Below are positions 12,391-22,906 of a DNA stretch of 64,000 nt, piece after piece. Each line of letters begins with the position of its first letter. The stretch's first letter is position 1. This DNA is from Colocasia esculenta (taxonomy: Eukaryota; Streptophyta; Magnoliopsida; Alismatales; Araceae). Both the position numbers and the translations under genes were made by a program. The notes under the pieces were generated by a model that did no database searches, was not told where the DNA came from, and saw only the letters and a program-made list of their open reading frames with translations. Location: assembly GCA_014218235.1 (NCBI GenBank), contig CM024759.1, positions 6,340,712-6,404,711 on the forward strand, written 5' to 3'.

Positions 12391-12497
12391 TCTGAAATAA
12401 TTAATAGGTTAAGCATTTACATGATTAACAAAATCATGCTAACTAATCCCATGTTTCTACCCCATCTCACTGATTTTCCCTAGGTTTATCGAACTAA

Positions 12498-12510
12498 GGC
12501 TCTGATACCA
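12498..12510 (-). promoter_or_regulatory. Primer-binding site of gypsy A (initiator-Met tRNA)
   Basis: On the minus strand TGGTATCAGAGCC begins 7 nt after the end of the 5' LTR. It matches the 3' end of plant initiator methionine tRNA, which primes minus-strand synthesis. Confidence 0.93.
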
Positions 12511-13514
12511 ATTAATCTGTCACGTCCTAATAAATTAAACTATTTATCGGAAGTGACAGAATATAACATACATACACGGAAAAGACACGATATCCATTCA
12601 TAAAAGATAACCTCATAAGTGTCTTATTACAAAAGTTTCCTCATTTAGATCTCATGAGGAACAAGTCAACAGAAACTTATTACATCACATTTACTATGCT
12701 AAACACTATAGAAAACCATCGTAATTAGCTCCTTGTAGGTTGGTAGTTCACTCAGCACACTATTCCCCTTAAACATTCGTTCCATCTGGATTACCTGAAA
12801 AATAGAATTCTGTGAGCTAACTAGCTCAGTAGGATTCAAGTCTATAATCAAGGAGATCAAGATACAAGGTAAGTGACAAGAAGTTATACATGTAATCATG
12901 CTTTTGCAAACTAAACTGAGATTGCTATCTGACACTAGATAGCAAAGTTATGGAACAATGAACTCAAGATTCAAGGATTCATAGTAACATTCACGAATTG
13001 TATTAAACTCAGATGAACACACAATAACATGAAATGATGACCAATCAAACACTTAATGATGCTATGCCAAACATCCACTAATCCTTTATCGTTCCGCGCG
13101 GCCACTTAAACGAATTTGGGTGCTCCTCCCAGGACTAGACTAGCCCTTATTTGCCAAGCATAAACTCTTAGATTGAGTCCAAGACTCACAATTTGTCATC
13201 ACCATACTCTTACCTTTGTAATGAATCAAGGAAGTACAAAGGTTTTACTCAAAGTCACTCAAGGTTTGCACAAGAGAATCAAAGGACTTGATTCCGTCAC
13301 TGATTTCAGAAATTAACAATTTCACGAGGACAATTTTGTTCGGAACTTGTAGAAATAACTCAAAGTGACAAGAAGGTTAACTTGACTGGTTTAAATGGTT
13401 GTTTTGGTAGTAAAATACATAATCTAAAGGTATACTAACAAGTAGAACAAAAGAGTATGATTTTCATGAAAGAACGGGGTAAAAACAAGGCTAGAAACAA
13501 GGTTTGGTCATGAT

Positions 13515-13835
13515 CTGTCGACAGGCCTTGGTCTGCTGTCGACAGGGGCTGCACTGCCAGAGCTGGGTTTTCAGCTCTGTGTGTATCTGTCGACAGACAG
13601 CATGGATCTGTCGACAGGTACACTCAGGCTGAAAGTTCTGGGTTCTGGCCAGGGGTTCCTGTCGACAGGCAGACTTTCGTCTGTCGACAGGGGCTGCACT
13701 GCCAGAGCTGGGTTTTCAGCTCTGTGTGTATCTGTCGACAGACAGCATGGATCTGTCGACAGGTACACTCAGGCTGAAAGTTCTGGGTTCTGGCCAGGGG
13801 TTCCTGTCGACAGGCAGACTTTCGTCTGTCGACAG
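13515..13835. repeat. Phased palindrome array CTGTCGACAG x10 (5' LTR of A)
   Basis: Same ten-motif array as at 5474-5793, with one extra T. It lies about 870 bp downstream of the minus-strand TATA box, so it should be part of the transcribed leader rather than of the upstream promoter. Confidence 0.97.
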
Positions 13836-14700
13836 GGGCTGTGTAAACTGACTGAAGGCTATTCCATTCAACCTCCAATGGTTCTATAAAGTTGCTCTAA
13901 TGATCCTAACATGATTTGGACCCTAAACAAGTGTGATTTCAGATATAGAACTCATGGAAACATGATCTGAAAACTGAAGATCATGGGACTTAATTTTCAA
14001 GGGTGTTCTAGCTAAAAGTGAACTCAATGAGGATAATTGGAAGTACTACTTCTTAGAACTCTTTTCTCCTCATCTTTCTATGTGAGTCTTATATGAATTG
14101 AACCAACTTAAGAGTCTTACCACCTCTCAACACCTAAAGTTAGCTAAACATAGAAAACCGTTGAGGTTCTATCTAATCTACACAATAGATTCAACACTTC
14201 TAAATTCATTCAAACGAATCAGAGCTAATATCATGTGGTTACTATTGACTTAAGAATCAGGTAAGACATGATGTAAGGTTGATTTCTTATCATGTACATA
14301 TTTCCTAAACCTTGACAACAATATGTTCAATATCAACTTTTCATATTTCACAATGGTCTGGGAGAATGGCATGCTTAAAGTTCTTCATACCACTAACCAG
14401 AGGATCCAAGGAAAGTAGTAGGAGAACTTGGAAAAGTCAAGAAAAGAATCCTACCTGTTTGATGTGAGGGTGAGATCCTTAACTCAGAAATCCAGAGAAA
14501 TTATAGAAGGACAATTGCACACTTGATCGTAGAACAAACTCCACAGCAATCCTTCTGAGAGAATGAAACCAGAGCTGTCGTGGAGGCCCTTCCAAGTAGA
14601 GTTGGCACTCAACTCAACAGCCTAACAGTGGAGTATCCTCTGCTGCAACACACATACACAAGCTATAGTGGAGAAAGGTGTATACGAAGGTTGTGGGAGG

Positions 14701-14709
14701 TTTTTTATA
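14701..14709 (-). promoter_or_regulatory. TATA box of gypsy A 5' LTR
   Basis: TATAAAAAA on the minus strand, preceded by a GGGGTTTTTTACCCC hairpin some 50 bp upstream. B and C have TATA boxes and hairpins at matching places. Confidence 0.75.
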
Positions 14710-15374
14710 GGCTCAACCATTACCATGCACAGAGCCACGCAATGTTACAGGTGTTGGGGTAAAAAAACCCCGTTTAACCATCCTTAGCCACCTAACCCAT
14801 GCATGTTTTGCAAGTTACACCTGGTAATTGAGGTGTTACCATCTCCAATTTAGGTGCTGGCCTCACCAGACACCTCCACGTAACCCATTGAAATTTACCC
14901 AGAAAACCCATTGCGTAATTCCCCCAAAATTCAACTGACCATTTGTTTCTTAAAGAAACTTATCCAAACCATATCTGATTGCCATGAAATTTTAACCATA
15001 AACTAATATGGTTGTTTTACTAATTGTGGTGATTTTTAATAAATTTTTAGATTTTATTTTGTAATAGGTGAAAAATCACCCGAAAAATGGTCGCGTCGAT
15101 TGTACGTTGAAATCTGTACGTCGAAAAATTCATGAAATTACATAATAAATTTCTCCACATTTTTCTGGAATTTATGATGTTCTCGGATTTTTATTTTGAC
15201 GTCGTTTTCAGAATCGCCCTGTGGAGGCACGCATTTCAAGGTGCGACACTGGGATAATATTCATTACCCCTAACTATGTCTATCATCTAATTATCACATT
15301 TTAATAATAACCCTAAGGTATTTTAACTCAATTACTTCTATTTTCTCATTAATTAAATTTTCTGGGGCGTTACA

Positions 15375-15379
15375 TCAAT
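15375..15379. repeat. Target-site duplication of gypsy A, right copy (TCAAT)
   Basis: Matches 4472-4476 and marks where O1 RT resumes. Confidence 0.93.
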
Positions 15380-15835
15380 CTCAATCCCCCTTTTGCTAAC
15401 TATGAACCCAAGTAATTTCCCCGAAGAGACTCCAAAGACACACTTCTTGGGGTTCATTTTAAGCTTATGCTCTCTAGACCGTTGGAGAACCGCCCGGAGG
15501 ATGTCAGCATGGCCATGTCGAGTCTTCGATTTCACCAAGACATCGTCCACATAGACTTCCATGTGCACATGCATCATGTCATGAAAAATTGCCATCATTG
15601 CCCTTTGATATGTTGCTCCTGCGTTCTTCAATCCAAAGGGCATGACGACGTAACAGTAAGTCCCCCAGGGTGTTGTGAAAGAGGTTTTCTCCTGGTCTTC
15701 CTCCGCCAGACGGATCTGGTTATACCCCGAGAAACCATCCATGAAAGATAACATTTCAAACCCGGCAGTGTTGTCCACTAGGACATCTATGTGTGGGAGA
15801 GGGAAATCGTCCTTTGGGCAAGCACGATTAAGGTC
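15380..15835 (-). pseudogene. O1 RT catalytic part
   Basis: Fingers and palm of the reverse transcriptase of O1: LSFMDGFSGYNQI, TPWGTYCYVVMPFGLKNAG, the catalytic YVDDVLVKSK and KCVFGVSSGKLLGF. It ends within GIEID at the site where gypsy A inserted and continues at 4471. At its start an in-frame TGA (about 15836-15838) replaces the arginine codon expected in the conserved IDFRDLN motif, consistent with a CGA to TGA change at a methylated CpG. Confidence 0.92.
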
Positions 15836-16453
15836 TCAGAAATCTATACAGATCCTAACCTGGTCCTTCTTCATTACGGGGACGATATTAGCTACCCAAT
15901 GTGGATATAGCACAACCCTGATGAATTTGGCTTTATGCAATTTGTCAATCTCCTCTTTGATCTTGAGTGCTAGCTTGGGATGTAGCCTCCTTAGCTTTTG
16001 TTTGACAGCGGTTGCACCAGCTTTTAGGACTAACCGGTGTTCGACCAAAGAGGTGTCGAGTCCCGGCATGTCCTCGTAGGACCAAGCAAAACCGTCGGAG
16101 AATTCTTTAAGGATAGCTACCAACGCATGCTCTTCTTCTTCACTCAAGTTGGCACTGACTAACACTGTCTTCGGGGATTCTTTGGTGCCAAGATTGACTT
16201 CTTTAGTAGGTTCGTCTGCAGCCGTGGTGGGCTCGTCGAACCTCTTCGTGCCATCCACATAGGAGCTCACTGGGTCTTCCTCTTCTTCTGACCCAGATTC
16301 TCCTAACCCATCTTTCTCACTGAAATCTAGCAGATAGACTCCTAGACCGTCATCTATAGAATCACCTTCTTCAAAGTCTGTCTCCACGAGGGCGGGTTCC
16401 TCAAGAAATTCCGGGACTTGACTTAATTTGGCACACCTCTCGGCCAAGGCCAT
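15836..16453 (-). pseudogene. O1 pol N-terminal part, RT start
   Basis: About 205 codons. An acidic N-terminal linker (ETDFEEGDSIDDGLGV, SGSEEEEDP) precedes the RT start: LSEEEEHALVAILKEF, SYEDMPGLDTSLVEHRL, KQKLRRLHPKLALKIKEEIDKL, YPHWVANIVPVMKK, ending in RICIDF. This arrangement is characteristic of Tat-lineage pol. It ends at the premature TGA noted for the next segment. The start at 16453 is the first ATG in this frame; the true translation mode relative to gag-protease is unknown. Confidence 0.88.
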
Positions 16454-16746
16454 GACATATCGGGCAGGAACTTGCCTACCTTTTTCTTTGCGAATGCATG
16501 GTTGAGAGGGACCAGACTCTCATAATCCTGACTCTAGACTGGACCCTAAACCTGACTCTAAACCCAAATCTAAACTAGGATCTAGACTGCTATGTACAGG
16601 ACAACTATGTATATGGGAAGTGCTCCCAGAGGGGTGAAAATCTAACGGGGAGAGCGTCGGCCCTTGGCCGAGCGGAAGAGATTCCAAAGAGGAAGGGTGC
16701 TCAATGGAGATCTCGCATTTCCAACTTTGATAATTGGCGTTTGTTT
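16454..16746 (-). other. Spacer between gag-protease and pol of O1
   Basis: About 290 bp with stops in the gag-protease frame. No domain is recognised. In O2 the corresponding place carries the large 30-bp minisatellite (37305-38060), which is absent here. Confidence 0.5.
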
Positions 16747-18956
16747 TTAGGAATCAAGGCCCAAAACCATGAGTTGCTGACTCAAGGTGGTCTCGACTGG
16801 ATGGGTGAGAGATAGAGATGGTGATAGGAGTGGAGTAGATGCGGATGGAAGATTAGAAGCAGAAGGAGATGAGGGTAGAGATGGTGAAGAGGGGGATTCG
16901 GACCCAAAGAGCGAGAGGAGGCCGAAGTCATCACAGACTTCCTCTATTTCTGCCATTTCCTCTTCTGCTTCTTCTTCTTCTTCCTCACTCTCAGAGCAAG
17001 GCAGTTCCTCTATCAATGGCTCTCGGGTTCCCATTTGGGTGGGTCCTTGGACGAAGTGCTCCTTCAAGGTCCAGGTAAGAGGTTGATAAGGTATGAACGG
17101 GTCGGGATGGACCGGGTCTGGGTGAAAACCTAGACCGGCCTTAGGTAACATCCTCCTAATTGCCTGGACACTCTGGGTCTCCCCCTTTTCATCCGTACCC
17201 AACCCGCGGCCATGAACATAGCCGATGTTCGCCATCACTTCCCAACCTTTTCCCGGGAGACATGGGACATGAGGTTCTACAGCGGGCTTGGGAGGTTGGC
17301 TAAGCTCAGAGGGTGTGGGGAAGTCAATGAGAGACATGACCGGCTTCTTCCCCTTATCTGGAACGAAAAGGTGTGGCATCTGCTCTGAGGTGATAGCATT
17401 AAGAGTCTCCAAAGTGGGAATGCTCTTGATCTTGATAATCCGCCCATTGTAAGGAAATTTGAAACATTGATGGGCGGTGGAAGGGACTCCTAGAGTCTGT
17501 TCTAGCCAGGGACGACCGAGGATGGCTTTGTAAGCCGGATCGACATCAAGAACTAGAAACTCAGTGGACATGGTGACTGGTCCGATTTCCAGTTTAAGAG
17601 CAATTTTGCCTTTAGCAACCCTCTTGGAGTTGTCGTAGGCGGCGATGGTGGAACAGCTTTTCTCCAGGTTTTCTTCCCCTAAGCCCAATTGCTTAAGGGT
17701 CTTCATCGGACAAACATTGATAGAGGCCCCGGTGTCGATAAGAGTAGAGTCCACCGAAACCCCATTGAGGTTGATGGTGAGACAGAGAGGGAGAGAACGA
17801 CACTCGGGGGTGGCGAGATCCTTGTCCGAAAAAGAGATTGAGGGTCCTTGGGTGAGGGAGAGAATGGCGCCGGTGACCCCACTAGGAGGGAGATCATCGT
17901 TAACCATGATTTTCTGGAGGAACTGGAGGAGAGTGGATTGATGTGATGGCGACCTCCGAATCAATTCTAAAATAGACACCCTCGCGGGCGTCTTATCAAG
18001 GTGTTGGAGAATATCATATTCGGTGCCAGCCGGGGGCGGAGGTGGAGGCCCATTATCTTCCTCATCTTGAGTCGGCCGCAAAGGTGGAGGAACAATCCGA
18101 TTCCTAAGCGTGACATGAACATCCTCTTGGGGTCTTGGAAGAATCAACTGGAGAGGCATGGTGGATGACTCACTGGCAGGGGAAGTGAGGATAGTGGGGT
18201 AGGTGTCCTGAGGAGGTCGGATAAGCACTAAGGGTCTTTCCTCGAGAATGGCATCCACGGAGGTGGAAGGTTCCTGAGACTCTACAGTGGGACATGGATA
18301 CCACTCATCAAAGCCCTCTACCCCCCATTGTTGTTCTCTCCTCACGACCCGGGGTTCCGAACAAGTCATGGTGTGGACATTTTCCTGGGATTTTGAGGAG
18401 GAGGGGTTGCTATTTTGGTGATTGGGGAGAGGGTTTTGGAAGATGCCCAATTCCTTCTTAGTGTACCTAGATTTGGCTATGGCTATACTGACATCCTCCC
18501 AGTTGATTCTCCCTTGATCATTCACATCATACACCCAGTCACGGAATGTGAAACAGTTGTTGATATCGTGGCCATGGGTGCGGTGGTAAGGACAGTACTT
18601 GGAAGTATCCAGCCTTGGATTTGTGCTTTCCCTTTGTGGGGGGAGCCGGATAGCTTCGCAAGACATGAGTGCGAAGAATATGTCCTCAAGGGTCTCGGGG
18701 AGAGGAGGGTAGTGAGACCTCTTAGGACCAGGCCGAGTGTAGCCAGCAGAGGGAGGAGGAACAGCAGAGTAAGGCTTAGAAGGATGTGACGGGAATTGGT
18801 GAGGATTAGAGGGAGGATTGGGCGGAGGGATAGAGGATTTGTTGGGAGGCCTCAAAGGCTGGCTGCAAGCACTTACAGACTCATTGACGGTCACCCCCTC
18901 GGTGGTAGGTGCCGCGGGAGCCTTGCGTGCCTTTGGCTTTCCTTCAAAGAAGTGTG
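16747..18956 (-). pseudogene. O1 gag C-terminal part, protease and G-patch
   Basis: Open from the copia insertion site to the stop at 16747. It has a proline-rich linker, an incomplete zinc-knuckle-like motif typical of Tat gag (KYCPYHRTHGHDINNC), a conserved YDILQHLDKTPARVSILELI block, then the aspartic protease (STLIDTGASINVCP; ILGRPWLEQ as the flap/dimer region), and after it a G-patch-like motif (GKGWEVMANIGYVHGRGLG) followed by LPKAGLGF. The end is acidic (EEEEEEAEEE) and serine/proline rich. The upstream gag half is at 32335-33455; the frame is open straight across once the copia insertion and one GGAGA are removed. Confidence 0.9.
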
Positions 18957-18961
18957 GGAGA
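18957..18961. repeat. Target-site duplication of copia S, left copy (GGAGA)
   Basis: GGAGA precedes the TGATGAACAG terminus; the same five bases follow the other terminus at 32330-32334. Confidence 0.93.
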
Positions 18962-19199
18962 TGATGAACAGTCCATCCCCATATACTTTTATATTAATTA
19001 CATGCTTATTTTGGTGATAAACAAAACCTGTCAAAAGTTTTCTAACCCTGTTTTATTTTAGCCTTAAGCACAAAGAAAGTCAAGCATTTGTGGTAAATAC
19101 TTACATACATCATTTCTCAGAAGAGCCATAACGATTCCTTCATTAGCTATAACGATCTCCTCTCAAGTTCAACGATTTACTTGTAAGATTGAATATCCT

Positions 19200-19700
19200 T
19201 GCTGTGTCAAACAAGTCGATATTATAACAACTCTGTAAGTAATCGTAACGACTTCTTCAGAAGTTATAACGACTTGCTCATTATAACGACTCTGTAAGTT
19301 ATCGTAACGACTCCTTCAGAAGTTATAACGACTTGCTCGTCATAACGATTCTGTAAGTCATCGTAACGATTTCTTTAGAGAGTTATAACGACTTGCTCGT
19401 CATAACGATTCTGTAAGTCATCGTAACGATTTCTTTAGAGAGTTATAACGACTTGCTCGTCATAACGATTCTGTAAGTCATCGTAACGATTTCTTTAGAG
19501 AGTTATAACGACTTGCTCGTCATAACAATTCTGTAAGTCATCGTAACGATTTCTTAGAGAGTTATAACGACTTGCTCGTCATAACGATTCTGTAAGTCAT
19601 CGTAACGATTTCTTTAGAGAGTTATAACGACTTGCTCGTCACAACAATTCTGTAAGACATCGTAACGATTTCTTTAGAAAGCTACAACGACTTGCATCTC
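19200..19700 (+). repeat. 60-bp tandem repeats with TAACGA motifs (5' LTR of S)
   Basis: Six to eight copies of a 60-bp unit; several consecutive copies are identical or differ at one base. Each unit has three TAACGAY motifs, 17, 21 and 22 bp apart. Diverged copies of the motif continue outward on both sides (about 19120-19890). The array is upstream of the TATA box at 20359, in the U3 region, as expected for a transcriptional enhancer. Its copy in the 3' LTR is at about 30460-30960. Confidence 0.92.
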
Positions 19701-20358
19701 ATAACGATCTGATAAGTGTTTCATATCGATTTGTTCAGAATCAGAACGACTTGCCATGTTTCATAACGATTTCTTATATCATCTGTTATAGAACGACTTG
19801 GTTGTGGTAACGATTTCATAAGTTATCATAACGACTTCTTATGAGTCTACAGCAACTTGATCATAACGATTCTATCAGACTTTCATAACGACTGCATAAG
19901 TCATGTTTCCATTAATTAAATGTTTTCCTTGATTTAAGCTACGTTGAATAGTCAAAGTCGCATCACGTCTGTTTGACTGCCATGCATTTAATAAAGACTG
20001 AACGTATCTCTGCACGGATACAGAACATATCTTCCATTCTCGTGTATCCTCTGCATGCATCTTCTAGAACGATAAACTGTCACTACCATATTTGTGTCTA
20101 TCTGCTCTAACGTTGATTGACATCTGGAGATAGTATAGCTGTCTACCATTAAAGCTCAACCTTGCAGAACCTTAAGGATATACTATCCTACAACATCTGA
20201 CACAGATAGAACTACAAGCCAACTCAGAAGATCTCATCACTTTGCGTGCTCCAAAGAACAAAAGACTGTCGACAGGAAGCTTCCACAAATCCTTCAGTCT
20301 AACGTTCACTAAAGCTGTGAGACAACGGTCATCTCTTCGTCCTCATTCAAATTGGAGA

Positions 20359-20366
20359 TATAAATA
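20359..20366 (+). promoter_or_regulatory. TATA box of copia S 5' LTR
   Basis: TATAAATA followed by a plausible leader. It sits about 650 bp downstream of the 60-bp repeats. Confidence 0.7.
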
Positions 20367-21072
20367 CAAGACGAAGTTCCAAGACGAGAAGATTGATAAG
20401 AAGCAAGCTTTATTGTCATTTTAAGAGAGTCTAGAACTCTGCCACTTTGAAGTCTTCAGAAGATCACTAGAGCCAGAAATTCTCTCCTTTCGATCTTGGC
20501 TCCTAGCTTCTCGTGCTGTGAGAAGAAAAATCAAGGAAGAGCTAGATTAGTTCTGAGAGAGTCCACATTGTGTAGATCTTTGACTCTCAGTGCTTGTAGC
20601 TTCAGATTGAGTTTTGTAAAAGCTTGATCTAGGGGCTAGTCATTTCCTTCAAGATTTTCTTGTGTTCTTCCCTTCGTGTGTGAAGGAAGACCTGGTGGTG
20701 TCCAGGGTGGTGTTTTTCCCTTCGGAAGTGAAGGAAGACCTGGTGGTACCAGGGTGTTGTGTTCCCTTCAGGAGTGAAGGAAGACCAGCTGAGCTGGATG
20801 GTTGTTTTTGTCCATAGGGGGACTGTACCCTAGTTAGTGAAATCCTGAGGGTTGCTCAGGGACTGGACGTAGGACTCCTAAGGAGAGGAGATCCGAACCA
20901 GGATAAATCTGTGTGTTGTGAGATTGTCTTTATCGTGTGATTGTTGCTTTTACTAACCATTACTAATCCCTTCCAAGAACTTTTTATGTTTGTTTGAGTT
21001 CAGGTTTTATCAGATAAATTTTATTTAAAGACCCATTCACCCCCCCTCTGGGTTAGCCAACCGGGCAACAAG

Positions 21073-21084
21073 TGGTATCAGAGC
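21073..21084 (+). promoter_or_regulatory. Primer-binding site of copia S (initiator-Met tRNA)
   Basis: TGGTATCAGAGC begins two bases after the 5' LTR end. Confidence 0.93.
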
Positions 21085-21134
21085 GAGTCTCTTCGACAAA
21101 GAACAAGATCCAACGATCTGAAGAGTAAAGATCC

Positions 21135-22906
21135 ATGGCAGCCCAAGGTCACTTCGAAGGTCAGTCTGTCAACAGACCTCCTTTGTTCGACGGTGAAGAT
21201 TATACGTATTGGAAGACCAGGATGGAATACTTTCTACAAGGCCACGACTATCAAATCTGGTCGATAGTGGAAGAAGGTGATCTGGTCGTCACAAATGAGA
21301 AAGCACAATGGACAGATGAAGATAGAAAGAAAATCTCCTTGAACTGTAAAGCTAAGAGCATTCTATGTTGTGCTCTAAGCAAGAAGGAGTTCAACAGAGT
21401 CTCAGCTTGCAAATCCTCCATGGAAATGTGGGAAAAGCTAAGGATTACGTATGAAGGTACAGACAAAGTAAAGGAGACAAGAATCGACATTCTTGTCACT
21501 CAGTATGAAAGATTTCAAATGCAATCAGGTGAGTCTATTACTCAAATGTTTAGTCGATTTACTGACATCACTAATGGTCTAGCCAGTCTAGGAAAGTCAT
21601 ATGAGATTGCAGATATGGTAAGGAAGATTCTCAGATCCTTGCCATCTTCATGGACGGCAAAGGTCACAGCTATCGAAGAAGCTAATGACCTTAAGAGAAT
21701 GTCAGTAGAAAAACTCATCGGGTCTCTCATGGCCCATGAAATAAATATGGAAAGATTAGGAGAATCCTCCAGTAGAAAGAAGCAGTCCAATGCGCTTAAA
21801 GCTAATGGGGACTCATCTGAAGAATCCTTGGATAACAGTGAAGATAGCAAAAATAGTGATGATGAAGAAGCCATGCTGTCAAGAAGATTGCAGAGAATCT
21901 TGGCCAAGAAGAAGAAGTTTCAGTCTGGTAGGAGGTACTTCAAGAAAAACAAAGATCTCAAGAAATCAGACGGAAAAGATCAAAGAGAAATGAGCCACTT
22001 TGCTATGAATGCAAGAAGCCTGGACATATCAAGGCAGACTGTCCAATGCTAAAGAAAAATGATCACAAAAAGAAGGACAGCTCCAAGAAGTTCAGAAGAT
22101 ACAAAAAGAAAGCCATGGCAGCTGCATGGGAAAACAGCAGCGACTCAGACAGTGAGTCAAGCTCCAGCAGTGAAGAAGAAGAAGCCAACTTAGCTCTTAT
22201 GGCAAATACCGGGGATAAGGTAACCTCTGATTCCTCTTTTGATTCCTGTAATGATTCAGATTCCGATAATTTGGAAAGTGCCTTTAATGAACTTTACGAT
22301 AAGTATAAAGAAGTGTCCAAATTACTTAAGCTTAGCAAGAAAAATATCACCTGTCTCGAAAATACCAACTCAGATTTAAAATCTGAAAATGAAGAACTAG
22401 AAAGACAGATAATGGAGCTTAAGAGGAGAAATGAACTATTATGTGAAAACTTAAAAGACAAGAACAATCAAATCATTAAATTAGAAAAACAGGAAAGCTC
22501 AGATGATTTAAGAAAAACGGTAAAAGAATTAAATGAAGAAAACAATACACTTGCAAGCACCTTAGAAAAGTTTACAAATGGGAAGAACTCCTTATTACTA
22601 AAGGGTGCTAGACGATCTGGTAAGAACAAACGAGGTTTAGGATACATACCTCCAGTTAATGAAGAAGAAATAATCTATCCTGAAAAATATCCAACTCCTA
22701 AATTCACTCCAGAACAAGATGTAGCATATAAAGCGAATTTTAAGTACATAGAAAGAGTAACAATAACATCATGCTGTAGTCACTGTAACAAGCTAGGACA
22801 TTTAAAATCCACCTGTCCAACAAGACATAAGAAGTGGATAATAAAAAGTAAAAGTAATGATACTGACCCATCAGGACCCAAAAGAACTTGGGTACCTAAA
22901 TCTTGA
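21135..22906 (+). pseudogene. Copia S gag (one internal frameshift)
   Basis: The first frame (21135 to about 21990) encodes the gag domain typical of copia: PPLFDGEDYTYWKTRMEYFL at the start, then WEKLRITYEGTDKVKE and FTDITNGLASLGKSY. The zinc knuckle CYECKKPGHIKADC (22001-22042) is in the +2 frame relative to the start, so a frameshift lies just before it, near 21980-22000. The second frame continues through a serine/acid-rich stretch, a long coiled coil (about 22280-22590) and a second, less canonical knuckle (CSHCNKLGHLKSTC), to the stop at 22904. A long gag with a coiled coil fits Sireviruses. The break suggests a defective copy rather than programmed frameshifting, because pol follows in a different arrangement. 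Confidence 0.88.

Larger units (their letters stand above)
4477..15374 (-). mobile_element. Gypsy element A, Tekay-type chromovirus, full-length
   Basis: 10,898 bp, minus strand, two LTRs of about 2.85 kb, 5-bp target duplication TCAAT. Order on the minus strand: 5' LTR (15374-12518), primer site for initiator-Met tRNA (12510-12498), 115-codon ORF, gag-pol, polypurine tract, 3' LTR. The LTRs differ at roughly ten substitutions and four 1-bp indels by eye, so the insertion is recent but older than element B. It sits within the RT gene of O1. The gag-pol frame is broken by a 1-bp deletion in integrase, so this copy is probably not autonomous. Closely related to element B in protein and distantly in LTR. 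Confidence 0.95.
12518..15374 (-). repeat. 5' LTR of gypsy A (2857 bp)
   Basis: Near-identical copy of 4477-7329. It carries the promoter of the element on the minus strand. The TATA-like TATAAAAAA is at 14701-14709, the hairpin just upstream of it near 14757-14772, the palindrome array at 13515-13835, and the AG|GT splice-like site at 12795/12794. Confidence 0.95.
18962..21070 (+). repeat. 5' LTR of copia S (2109 bp)
   Basis: Near-identical to 30220-32329. It holds a 60-bp tandem array (about 19200-19700), a TATA box TATAAATA at 20359-20366, and a single CTGTCGACAG at 20266-20275, the palindrome that forms arrays in gypsy A and B. It ends in GGGCAACA, followed by the primer site. Confidence 0.95.

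Noticed and set aside
19320..19690. Possible CRISPR-like array in the copia LTR
   Set aside because: The units are contiguous direct tandem repeats without unique spacers, in plant DNA.
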